From Sorangium cellulosum (GTDB lineage: Bacteria > Myxococcota_A > Polyangia > Polyangiales > Polyangiaceae): a stretch of 64,000 nucleotides of DNA. Position 1 is the stretch's first letter. Every line of letters starts with the position of its first letter. This document shows positions 26,011-33,635 of this stretch, in pieces. The stretch lies in assembly GCF_004135735.1 (NCBI RefSeq), contig NZ_CP012670.1, forward strand, positions 1,302,001-1,366,000, in the 5' to 3' direction. Under the pieces are notes generated by a model. It did no database searches. It had not been told where the DNA came from and saw only the letters and a program-made list of their open reading frames with translations. A program made the translations under genes and the position numbers.

Positions 26011-27666
26011 GTGGAGGTCCGATTGCGGACAATCAAGCAGATCCTCTCGGCGCACGAACCGGAGATCTTCGAGTCCTGGACCAACGAGGCGAACAGGGCG
26101 GCGGCGGCGCGGGGGCTCACGCGCCCCGAGCTGACGAACATGATGCTGGAGTACGTGCGGTCGCTTGCGCGCGGGTGGGACGGGGAGGAGGTGCGGCGCG
26201 AGCGGGCCGAGCTCATCGAGAGCCACCTGTCCTCGCGCTTGCGCGCCGGCTTCCGGCTCGACGAGACGATTGAGGAGTTCGCGATCCTCGGGCGCGCGAT
26301 CCTGCGCGCCTGCGCCGTCTCGGCCACCGAGGCGCGGCCGAGCCCCGAGGAGATCGAGCGCCTCTTTGCCGAGATCCAGGACGCTTCGGTGCTCGTGACG
26401 CAAGCGTACCGGCAACACCTCCAGGACGATGCGCAGACCGAGAAGCGCTATCTACGGCTGCTCCATGCTCCGTTCCTGGAGCCGCTCGGCAGCGAGGCGC
26501 CCCTGTCGTCGGAGCGCCTGAGGAAGGCCCTCGATGTCGTCATGGAGTCGGTGGGCGCTGACACGGCTGCGCTGCTGTTGCACGACGCCGGGACCGGGAA
26601 TCTGGTGATGGTCGCCTCGGTGGGCCTGGCCGAGGAGCCGCTCGTCGAGTACGCGCGGACCGTGGACGCCTCGTCGTTCGCGGGCGCCGTCGCCTTGCGC
26701 GGTCAACCGATGTCGATCCGCGACGTGGAGACCACATCGCTCGACGTGCCGGACGGGCTCCGGGACAGCGGCATCCACTCGCTGCTCGGCGTCCGTCTCC
26801 CGGCGCATCGCGCGCTCCTCGGTATCGTCTATGTCGGCCTCTGCGAAAAACGGCCCTTCACCCCCCAGGAGATCCGGCGCATCCAGGCGATCGGCGAGCG
26901 GCTCGCGCTCCTCATCGACAACGCCAGGCTCTACGAGGACCTGCTTGGCCAGCTCGACGCCGTGCGCGCCGAGCGCGAGCTCCGGGAGCAGTTTGTCTCG
27001 GTGCTGGCGCACGATCTCCGCGGCCCGCTGTCGGCCGCCAGGATGGCCGCGACGCTGCTCGCCGCGCGGCCGGACGCGGACGGGACGCACGTCGCGAGGC
27101 GGGTCGAGGTCGTCGTCCGCAACCTGGATCGGGCGGATCGCATGGTGATCGATCTGCTCGACGTCGCTCGGATCCACGCCGGCAGGCGCCTGTCGCTCAC
27201 GCTCGAGGAGTGCGACCTGGGCGAGATTGGCCGCGAGCTCGTCAACGAGCTCGCGGTCGAGCACCCGGGCCGCCTCGCGCTGCACGCGGACGAGGGCGCC
27301 CGTGGGATCTGGGGGGCCTCGGAGCTGCGGCGCGCGCTCTGGAACCTGGTGTCGAACGCGCTGAAGTACGGCGCGCAGGACGCGCCGATCACCGTCTCCA
27401 TCCTGAAGCGGGGGGACGGCGTCGAGGCGAGGGTGCACAACGAGGGCGCGCCGATCTCGTCGGAGGCGCAGGAGACGATGTTCGAGCCGTTCACGCGCGC
27501 CGCGGGCGAGCGCGGCGCCCACGGGTGGGGCCTCGGCCTGATGCTGGTGCGCGCCTGCGCGGAAGCCCACGGCGGGAGCGTCCACGTGGACACCGCTCCC
27601 GATCGCGGGACGACGTTCACGCTGCGGCTGCCAGCGGACGCGCGGCCGGCCCAGAACGGTGCGTGA
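26011..27666 (+). CDS. soluble sensor histidine kinase: RsbRD-like N-domain, GAF, HisKA, HATPase
   Basis: A 551-aa kinase, GTG start at 26011 (a TTG at 26023 is an alternative). Residues 5-145 form an all-helical domain like the RsbT co-antagonist (RsbRD) N-terminal domain (ESWTNEANRAAA, LIESHLSSRLRAGFRLDETIEEFAILGRAIL). A GAF domain follows at about 165-305, then HisKA with VLAHDLRGPLS (phospho-acceptor His334) and a HATPase_c domain with WNLVSNALKYG (N box) and GWGLGLMLVRACAEAHGG (G2 box). No TM and no receiver domain are present, so it senses a cytoplasmic ligand. No response regulator is adjacent. Confidence 0.9.
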   Translation: MEVRLRTIKQILSAHEPEIFESWTNEANRAAAARGLTRPELTNMMLEYVRSLARGWDGEEVRRERAELIESHLSSRLRAGFRLDETIEEFAILGRAILRACAVSATEARPSPEEIERLFAEIQDASVLVTQAYRQHLQDDAQTEKRYLRLLHAPFLEPLGSEAPLSSERLRKALDVVMESVGADTAALLLHDAGTGNLVMVASVGLAEEPLVEYARTVDASSFAGAVALRGQPMSIRDVETTSLDVPDGLRDSGIHSLLGVRLPAHRALLGIVYVGLCEKRPFTPQEIRRIQAIGERLALLIDNARLYEDLLGQLDAVRAERELREQFVSVLAHDLRGPLSAARMAATLLAARPDADGTHVARRVEVVVRNLDRADRMVIDLLDVARIHAGRRLSLTLEECDLGEIGRELVNELAVEHPGRLALHADEGARGIWGASELRRALWNLVSNALKYGAQDAPITVSILKRGDGVEARVHNEGAPISSEAQETMFEPFTRAAGERGAHGWGLGLMLVRACAEAHGGSVHVDTAPDRGTTFTLRLPADARPAQNGA

Positions 27667-27799
27667 GGCGTTCCGCTCCGCTCCCGGTGCCGCCGCGCGG
27701 ACGTGGGGAGGCGTCGCCTGTCCGGCGAGGCCGGCCGGCCGCGTGCGCCCGTCGCGGTCCGCCGTACCGCCGGCCCGAGATCCGTGCCAGGGTGCGCGC

Positions 27800-28603
27800 G
27801 TGCCCTGGGTTCGCGCATTGCTTCGAGGTCAGACCGTCTACGCCCGCGCCGACGCCGGCGGCTCCCTGGCCGTGGACGAGGGCGGGGTGGAGATCCGCTA
27901 CAAGCCCCACGACGGCCGCAGGTACAAGGCGCGCCCGGAGAACCTGACGATCGCCGATCCGAAGGTGCTGCCCGACGACACGTGCGGCCCCGCGGAGCCG
28001 GTCGTGAAGGCGCGCGCCGGCGAGGCCGAGGGGGCAGGGGGCGCGGGCGCGCGGGCGGCGGCTGGACCGGCGGGCGCGCGGGCGGCGGCCGGGGGCGCGG
28101 GCGCTCCGCGCAAGGGGGCGGCGCGGGGGACCGCGGCCGCGGCGCCCGTGCCGGAGGGCGCCGTCATCGTCTACGCCGACGGCGCGTGCTCGGGGAATCC
28201 CGGGCCCGCGGGGCTCGGGGTGGTGGTCATCGACGGCGGCCAGCGGATCGAGCGCAGCGAGTACCTCGGCACGGGGACCAACAACATCGCGGAGCTGACG
28301 GCCATCCTCCGCGCCCTCGAGGAGGTCCCGGAGCCGGAGCGGCCCATCGTCATCCACACGGACAGCCAGTACTCGATCGGCGTGCTCCAGAAGGGGTGGA
28401 AGGCGAAGGCGAACGCCGAGCTCGTCGCCTCGCTGCGCGGCGCCCTCGCGTCGCGGCCGCGCGCGCGCCTCGTCTACGTGCCGGGGCACGCGGGCGTGCT
28501 GCTCAACGAGCGCGCCGACGCGCTCGCGCGCGAGGCCGTCCGCGAGCGCGCGACGCGGCGGACGGTGTACCCGGGCTCGCCCCCGGAGCCGCGAAGCGCG
28601 TAG
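27800..28603 (+). CDS. rnhA: RNase HI with an N-terminal extension domain
   Basis: A 267-aa protein; GTG at 27800 is the most plausible start (VPWVRALLRGQTVYARADAGG). The C-terminal 140 residues are a type 1 RNase H: YADGACSGNPGPAGLGVVV (first Asp), GTNNIAELTAI (Glu), HTDSQYSIGVL (second Asp) and GHAGVLLNERADALA (last Asp), so all four catalytic acids are present. It cleaves RNA in RNA-DNA hybrids. The first 60 residues form a basic module (RYKPHDGRRYKARPENL) that is not the usual hybrid-binding Cauli_VI domain, and an Ala/Gly-rich linker of about 60 residues joins the two. It is convergent with icd. Confidence 0.88.
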   Translation: MPWVRALLRGQTVYARADAGGSLAVDEGGVEIRYKPHDGRRYKARPENLTIADPKVLPDDTCGPAEPVVKARAGEAEGAGGAGARAAAGPAGARAAAGGAGAPRKGAARGTAAAAPVPEGAVIVYADGACSGNPGPAGLGVVVIDGGQRIERSEYLGTGTNNIAELTAILRALEEVPEPERPIVIHTDSQYSIGVLQKGWKAKANAELVASLRGALASRPRARLVYVPGHAGVLLNERADALAREAVRERATRRTVYPGSPPEPRSA

Positions 28604-28706
28604 GCGTCCGGAGGGGGCGTCACGCGGCGCAGCCCGACGTCCGAGCGTGAATGCGAGCGATATCCGACGTGCGAGTAGGAAGAGTAGGAAGGAGAAGGGG
28701 AGGCGC

Positions 28707-28728
28707 GGGGCGAGGGGGCCCCCGCCCC
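28707..28728. terminator. possible bidirectional terminator between rnhA and icd
   Basis: A near-palindrome of 22 bp (GGGGCGAGGGGG facing CCCCCGCCCC) lies between the two convergent stop codons, about 105 bp after rnhA and 6 bp before the icd stop. Position and symmetry suggest termination in both directions; there is no T-run. Confidence 0.35.
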
Positions 28729-28733
28729 CTAGG

Positions 28734-30128
28734 TCAGCCCATCTTCGCGATGATGGCGTCGCCGAACTCGGAGCACTTCACCTCGGTCGCCCCCTCCATG
28801 AGCCGGGCGAAGTCGTACGTCACCGTCTTCGCGCCGATGGCGCCGTCCATGCCCTTGTTGATGAGGTCCGCCGCCTCGACCCAGCCCATGTGCCGCAGCA
28901 TCATCTCGCCCGACAGGATCACCGAGCCCGGGTTCACCTTGTCGAGGTTCGCGTACTTCGGCGCCGTGCCGTGCGTCGCCTCGAAGATGGCGTGCCCGGT
29001 CGCGTAGTTGATGTTCCCGCCCGGCGCGATGCCGATGCCGCCGATCTGCGCCGCGAGCGCGTCGGAGAGGTAATCGCCGTTCAGGTTCAAGGTGGCGATC
29101 ACGTCGAACTCCTTCGGGCGCGTGAGCACCTGCTGCAGCGTGATGTCCGCGATGGAGTCCCTGATCTTCAGCATCTTCTTCCACTTGCCGCCGCCGTGGG
29201 TGTCCCAGAGCTCGAGCGCGGCCTCCACCTCGGCCCGGAACTCGGCCTGCATCTCCGGCGGCGCCATGTCGTAGCCGGGCTCGATCTCGCGCGCGTTCCG
29301 CTCGACCGTGATGTCGGGGTTCTTCTCCTTGTTGCCGAGGATCCAGCTCTCGCGCTCGGTCACGACCCTGTCGCGGAACTCCCGGGTCGCCAGCGAATAT
29401 CCCCAGTTCTTGAAGGCGCCCTCGGTGAACTTCATGATGTTGCCCTTGTGGACGAGGGTCACGCTCCTCCGGTTGAAGCGGAGGGCGTACTCGATGGCGG
29501 CGCGCACGAGCCGCTCCGTCCCCTCGCGGCTCACCGGCTTGATGCCGATTCCGCTCGTCTCGGGGAAGCGGATCTTCTTCACCTTCATCTCGCCCTGGAG
29601 GAACGAGATCACCTTCTTCACCTCCGGGCTCTCCGCCTCCCACTCGATGCCGGCGTAGATGTCCTCCGTGTTCTCCCGGAAGATGACCATGTCCACCGCG
29701 CTCGGGTCCCGCACCGGCGAGGGCACGCCGCGGTACCAGCGGACCGGACGCAGGCAGACGTAGAGATCCAGGAGCTGCCGGAGCGCGACGTTCAGCGACC
29801 GGATGCCCTTGCCGATCGGCGTCGTGAGCGGCCCCTTGATGCCCACTAGGTACTTCCGATAAGCCTCCACGGTCCCGTCCGGGAGCCACGTGCCGAACTT
29901 GTTGAACGCCTTCTCGCCCGCGTACACCTCGTACCAGGCGATCTTGCGCTTGCCGCCGTACGCCTTCGCGACCGCGGCGTCGAAGACGCGCTGGCTCGCG
30001 CGCCAGATGTCAGGCCCCGTCCCATCGCCCTCGATGAACGGCACGATGGGGTTTTCCGGCACGACCAGCGCGCCGGCCGGCGACATGGAGATCGGTTGTC
30101 CTTGCGTGGGCTCGGGGAAGGTTGTCAT
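28734..30128 (-). CDS. icd: NADP-dependent isocitrate dehydrogenase
   Basis: A 464-aa TCA-cycle enzyme that converts isocitrate to 2-oxoglutarate and CO2. Motifs: [35 protein letters not shown] with Ser111 in the position phosphorylated by AceK in E. coli, [31 protein letters not shown] with the metal-binding Asp, and [17 protein letters not shown]. The Lys-Tyr pair after HGTAP is the NADP-specificity signature. The length is slightly above that of the 416-aa E. coli enzyme because of an N-terminal extension and an internal insertion, as in other group I bacterial enzymes. It is probably monocistronic. Confidence 0.97.
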   Translation of the reverse strand: MTTFPEPTQGQPISMSPAGALVVPENPIVPFIEGDGTGPDIWRASQRVFDAAVAKAYGGKRKIAWYEVYAGEKAFNKFGTWLPDGTVEAYRKYLVGIKGPLTTPIGKGIRSLNVALRQLLDLYVCLRPVRWYRGVPSPVRDPSAVDMVIFRENTEDIYAGIEWEAESPEVKKVISFLQGEMKVKKIRFPETSGIGIKPVSREGTERLVRAAIEYALRFNRRSVTLVHKGNIMKFTEGAFKNWGYSLATREFRDRVVTERESWILGNKEKNPDITVERNAREIEPGYDMAPPEMQAEFRAEVEAALELWDTHGGGKWKKMLKIRDSIADITLQQVLTRPKEFDVIATLNLNGDYLSDALAAQIGGIGIAPGGNINYATGHAIFEATHGTAPKYANLDKVNPGSVILSGEMMLRHMGWVEAADLINKGMDGAIGAKTVTYDFARLMEGATEVKCSEFGDAIIAKMG

Positions 30129-30297
30129 GGTAGCCGCTTACCGCGCCGGGATTGCTGAGGCAACAGGCTGGACAGACCACCACGCTGGCTCACGCGGCCT
30201 CGCCTGGAGGCGACGCGATAGGCGCGCTGCGTCATGGTGCGCCGAGCTCGCCAGGAAACGCATGGAACCGGCTGGTGGCGCGTGGTAGAGGCGCGTC

Positions 30298-31314
30298 ATG
30301 CGCGCTCCGCTTCGCCTCGCCCTCGCCGGGCTCATCACCGCCGCCTCCCTGGCGACCCCGCTCGCTCATGCGGTCGTGAGCGAGCGCATCGTCGCGGTCG
30401 TCGGCGATCACGCGATCCTGCTCTCGGACCTGCGGCAGCGGGCGCGCCCGTTCCTCCTGCAGATCCAGGCCAAGGTCCCGCCGGGCGCGCAGCAGGCGGC
30501 GGCCGAGTCGCAGCTCTTCCGCGAGCTCATCCAGAAGATGGTGGACGAGGAGCTCGAGAGCCAGGCCGCCGAGAGGGCCAATGTCCGCGTGACCTCCGAG
30601 GAGATCCAGAACGCGTTCCGGAACATCGCGGCCGCGGAGCAGACGACGGTCGAGGAGCTGTTCCGGCTGGCGCGGACGACCTCCGGGCTCACCGAGCAGG
30701 AGTATCGTGACGAGATCCGCCGGCAGATCCTCGAGGGGAAGATGCTGCAGCTCCGCGTGCGGGGCCGAGTGCGCATCACGGAGCAGGACGTGCAGACGGC
30801 GTTCGACCGGCTCGTGCGCGAGGAGCGCCGGCGGCGCGACTACCACCCGGCGTGGATCGTGCTCCGGATCCTTCCCGGCGCGAGCGCCGAGGCGATCGAG
30901 GAGCGCCGGGCGCTCGCCGCGGCGCTCGCGGAGCGCGCGAAGCAGGGCGAGGACTTCGCGGAGCTCGCCCGGCAGTTCTCGGACGACACCGCGACCCGCG
31001 ACGCCGGCGGCGATCTCGGGATCCGCGCGCCCCAGGGGTCGCAGGCCGCGCTGACCGGCCAGCGCGAGGTGATGGCGCCGGAGCTCGAGGCCGCGCTCCT
31101 GGCGATCGAGCCGGGCGGCGTGACCGGGCCGACGCGCGTGGGCGACGCGTTCGTCGTGATGAAGCTCCTGAGCCGCCAGCCCTCCCGCTTCACGACGCTC
31201 GAGGCCGCCCGCCCGGAGCTCCTCCAGCGGCTCCAGGCGGAGATCCTGCAGAAGGCCAAGGTGAAGTGGCTGGACGAGCTGAAGCGCGGGACGCACGTGG
31301 AGATCCGGCTCTGA
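30298..31314 (+). CDS. SurA-like periplasmic peptidyl-prolyl isomerase/chaperone
   Basis: A 338-aa exported protein with a signal peptide 1-25 (cleavage near PLAHA-VV). The SurA N-terminal chaperone domain (about 27-155) begins VVSERIVAVVGDHAILLSDLRQRA. One parvulin/PpiC rotamase domain follows (about 175-285) with EDFAELARQFSDDTATRDAGGDLG. E. coli SurA has two parvulin domains; the single-domain form is common in deltaproteobacteria. It should assist outer-membrane protein folding in the periplasm. The following YkgJ gene may overlap its 3' end. Confidence 0.88.
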   Translation: MRAPLRLALAGLITAASLATPLAHAVVSERIVAVVGDHAILLSDLRQRARPFLLQIQAKVPPGAQQAAAESQLFRELIQKMVDEELESQAAERANVRVTSEEIQNAFRNIAAAEQTTVEELFRLARTTSGLTEQEYRDEIRRQILEGKMLQLRVRGRVRITEQDVQTAFDRLVREERRRRDYHPAWIVLRILPGASAEAIEERRALAAALAERAKQGEDFAELARQFSDDTATRDAGGDLGIRAPQGSQAALTGQREVMAPELEAALLAIEPGGVTGPTRVGDAFVVMKLLSRQPSRFTTLEAARPELLQRLQAEILQKAKVKWLDELKRGTHVEIRL

Positions 31315-31751
31315 CGCGCGGGCGCCGGGGCGGCGCGAGCGCAGGCGGCGGCGCGGGCGCAGGCGGCGGCGCGACCGTCCCGGAGTGCACGGCGTGCGGG
31401 ACGTGCTGCTTCTCGCTCTTGCCGGAGTACGTCCGCGTCTTCGGGTGCGATTACGATCGCATGGACGACCGCGCGCGGTCGCTCACGCACTTCATCGGCA
31501 ACCGCTGCTACATGCGGATCGAGGACGGCCGCTGCGCCGCGCTCACGCTCGACGCGAGCGCCGGCCGGTTCCTGTGCTCGATCTACGAAGAGCGGCCCGA
31601 CTGCTGCCGGGCGCTCGAGCGCGGCAGCGGCGCGTGCCTCGGCGAGCTCCACGAGAAGCGGGAGCGGCCGCTGCTCGCGCTCGACGCGCTCCGCCGCCGC
31701 GCTGGAGGCGAGGGCGGGCAGGGGCGCGCCGGCGGCGGTGCGCCGCCGTGA
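31266..31751 (+). CDS. YkgJ family Cys-cluster protein
   Basis: A 161-aa protein if started at the GTG at 31266, which overlaps the surA-like gene by 49 bp; a CTG at 31311 would abut that stop instead. No ATG lies ahead of the conserved part. After an Ala/Gly-rich leader the YkgJ Cys cluster is present: CTACGTCCFSLLPEY, then CDYDRM, GNRCYMR, GRFLCSIYEERPDCCRALERG and a last Cys (GAC). This family (UPF0153) is thought to bind zinc or an Fe-S cluster; its role is unknown. Tight coupling to a periplasmic chaperone gene suggests co-expression only. Confidence 0.75.
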   Translation: MAGRAEARDARGDPALTRGRRGGASAGGGAGAGGGATVPECTACGTCCFSLLPEYVRVFGCDYDRMDDRARSLTHFIGNRCYMRIEDGRCAALTLDASAGRFLCSIYEERPDCCRALERGSGACLGELHEKRERPLLALDALRRRAGGEGGQGRAGGGAPP

Positions 31752-31830
31752 GAATTCCGCGCACCTGACGGTCTGCTGTGTCTGCCGGGGGACTTTCCCG
31801 GTCGCGAGGCCGCGTCCTGCCCGCAGTCCC

Positions 31831-32328
31831 TCAGGTCAACACGAGGTTCTTGACCGGCCCCTTCAGCCCGCGCTTGCGTAAGCTCGTCTGGAGCTTCTTG
31901 TACTGGGGCGTGTGCTGGGGGATGTTGATCCTGCCGGAGGCCACCCAGTGGTACTCCCGCGGAAACGCCGCGAGCCCTCGCCGCGCGTCCTCCTGGAGAA
32001 ATGCGTCCAGCCAGTCGAGCTTCTTTTCGACCTCCGCGACGTTGCTGGTCTCCGCCGGATGAACCTCGATGTAGTGGGCGAGCACCCCATTCGAGCGATC
32101 GTATCCGACGAGGTAATCCCATCGACTGGACCCCGGGTGCGTGTCTCGGCAGTCGTCGTCGATCGCGATGCTCCCCAGGATCTTGCTGGCGTCCTCTCCG
32201 GCGATCTGCCCTTTGCCTTCGCGCTTCTTGATGGCCTGGAGCCCTCGGCGATACGTCAGCGATCCGCATGCGTTCACGGCACCGCTGAAGGCCTCTCCCG
32301 GCTCCACACGCTTCTTCCTGCCCGTCAT
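31831..32328 (-). CDS. 165-aa protein of unknown function, partner of adjacent ATPase
   Basis: A 165-aa basic protein without a signal. No known family was recognised. A compact alpha/beta core has acidic and His residues in a nuclease-like spacing: IDDD (57-59), WDYLVGYD (Asp71), HYIEVHPAETSN (Glu88, His90), then a helix VAEVEKKLDWLDAFL. The tail is basic (RKRGLKGPVK). Its ATG overlaps the stop of the upstream ATPase gene (ATGA, 32325-32328), so the two must be made together. The pairing recalls ATPase-effector defence modules, and the D...ExH pattern might be a divergent restriction-endonuclease-like site. Both points are inference; the protein has no HNH or TOPRIM motif. Confidence 0.7.
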   Translation of the reverse strand: MTGRKKRVEPGEAFSGAVNACGSLTYRRGLQAIKKREGKGQIAGEDASKILGSIAIDDDCRDTHPGSSRWDYLVGYDRSNGVLAHYIEVHPAETSNVAEVEKKLDWLDAFLQEDARRGLAAFPREYHWVASGRINIPQHTPQYKKLQTSLRKRGLKGPVKNLVLT

Positions 32329-33491
32329 CGCGAGACCGCCTCTCCGACGATCTGCGCGATGCGCCCCGAGAAGCCGCTGAGCCCGCCCCAGCCGGCGATG
32401 TCCTGGTTCTCGTCACCGGGGTCCAGCGTGGAGATGTCCTCGGTGTTCACCCCGCCCTCCGTGCGATGAAAGTAGTACGTCCGATACTCCTTCTTCAGAG
32501 CGGCTCGCAGGACGGCCACGACGGGCCACGTGGGGTGATCGAGGCTGAAGACCCGTCGGAGCGCCTCGACGCCGGCGCGGGGGCTCACGCTGGAGAGCTC
32601 GCGGATGGCCCACACGAGGTCCAGGATGACCGGGGAGTGCGTCGACAGGATCACCCGGTAGCCGCGCGCCAGGAGCTCGAGGACGAGCAACCCGAAGCTG
32701 ACGATGGCCTGGGGGTGGAGCCCCATCTCCGGCTCTTCGATGATGACGGTGTCGAGGTCTGCCCTCCGCGTTCGCGTGGCCGACGGCATGAGCCAGTACA
32801 GCCCGAGCAGGAGCGGCGTGAACTCGCGCTGTCCTGCAGACCATGCGTTGTAAGGCAAGGCCGAGTCGCTCCCGGGAGGCTTCAGGACGACACGCTTGCG
32901 CATCCCCTCCGTCTCCAGCTCGAGCGTCGATCCGACATAGATGGACGCGTCGACGGAGGAGCGCAGCTCCGCCTTGAGCCTCCTCGGAAGCGGAAAGATG
33001 GCGCCTTCATGGCCGAGGCCCTGCTCCATGAGCAACCGGAGCAAGTCGCTGAACTTCCTCATCGCGTACGGGTCGCCGACGGAATATCCCATGAACGGCT
33101 TGGGCCAGCCATCCTGGAGCACGAGGACGCGCTGAGCCGGGATCAAGAACACCGTCTCGGCCGTGGAGGTCCTTCCATGAGGTCTGGCGATCTTCCTGAA
33201 ATCGACCCTCTTGCCGTCGCGGAGCACCGCGGTCTTCGCCTGGAGGACAGTCTCCAGCCCACCGCCGAAGTACAGGGAGCAATAATCGCGAACGAGATCT
33301 TCCCCGTGGGTCCAATCGAAGCCGTACTGCTCGAGATCGAGCCGGATCGCCCCCGCGTCCTGGATGGCCTTGAAGAGCTGCACGAAGAGGCTCTTGCCGC
33401 TGGCCTGCGGCCCGACGAGGACCGTGAGGTCCCCGAACTCGACGTCGCCGTGCTGGATGGGGCCCATGGCGAATACTTGCAGCCGCTTCAT
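32325..33491 (-). CDS. OLD/ABC-like AAA ATPase of a two-gene module
   Basis: A 388-aa ATPase, start at 33491 (MKRLQVFAMGPIQHG). The N-terminal strand pattern FGDLTVLVGPQASGKSLF contains Walker A (27-34). An ABC-type signature WSAGQREFTP is at 217-225, Walker B DTVIIEEPEMGLHPQA near 247-262 and the His switch LSTHSPVILD (His285). This is the SMC/Rad50/OLD-like AAA_15/AAA_21 class, with a helical insertion between Walker A and the signature. It lacks a C-terminal TOPRIM, unlike full OLD proteins; the effector function is probably in the overlapping 165-aa gene. It is a candidate defence ATPase. Confidence 0.82.
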   Translation of the reverse strand: MKRLQVFAMGPIQHGDVEFGDLTVLVGPQASGKSLFVQLFKAIQDAGAIRLDLEQYGFDWTHGEDLVRDYCSLYFGGGLETVLQAKTAVLRDGKRVDFRKIARPHGRTSTAETVFLIPAQRVLVLQDGWPKPFMGYSVGDPYAMRKFSDLLRLLMEQGLGHEGAIFPLPRRLKAELRSSVDASIYVGSTLELETEGMRKRVVLKPPGSDSALPYNAWSAGQREFTPLLLGLYWLMPSATRTRRADLDTVIIEEPEMGLHPQAIVSFGLLVLELLARGYRVILSTHSPVILDLVWAIRELSSVSPRAGVEALRRVFSLDHPTWPVVAVLRAALKKEYRTYYFHRTEGGVNTEDISTLDPGDENQDIAGWGGLSGFSGRIAQIVGEAVSR

Positions 33492-33635
33492 GGATGCTCT
33501 CCGGCAGGCAACCACAAGCCCTCAGGACGGTCAACTGCGGGCCTGCTCGGCCTCGCTCCGCGAGAGCGGCCGAGTGGACCCTGCCCCCCGCCCGATGTGC
33601 TCATGTCTCGCTCTGCTTCGACGCCTCCCCGCGCG

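Noticed and set aside
31831..32328. HNH nuclease (PtuB-like) identity for the ATPase partner
   Set aside because: There is no HNH, no Cys pair for a zinc site and no TOPRIM motif. Only a weak D...ExH pattern remains, so the pair was not called Septu or PARIS.
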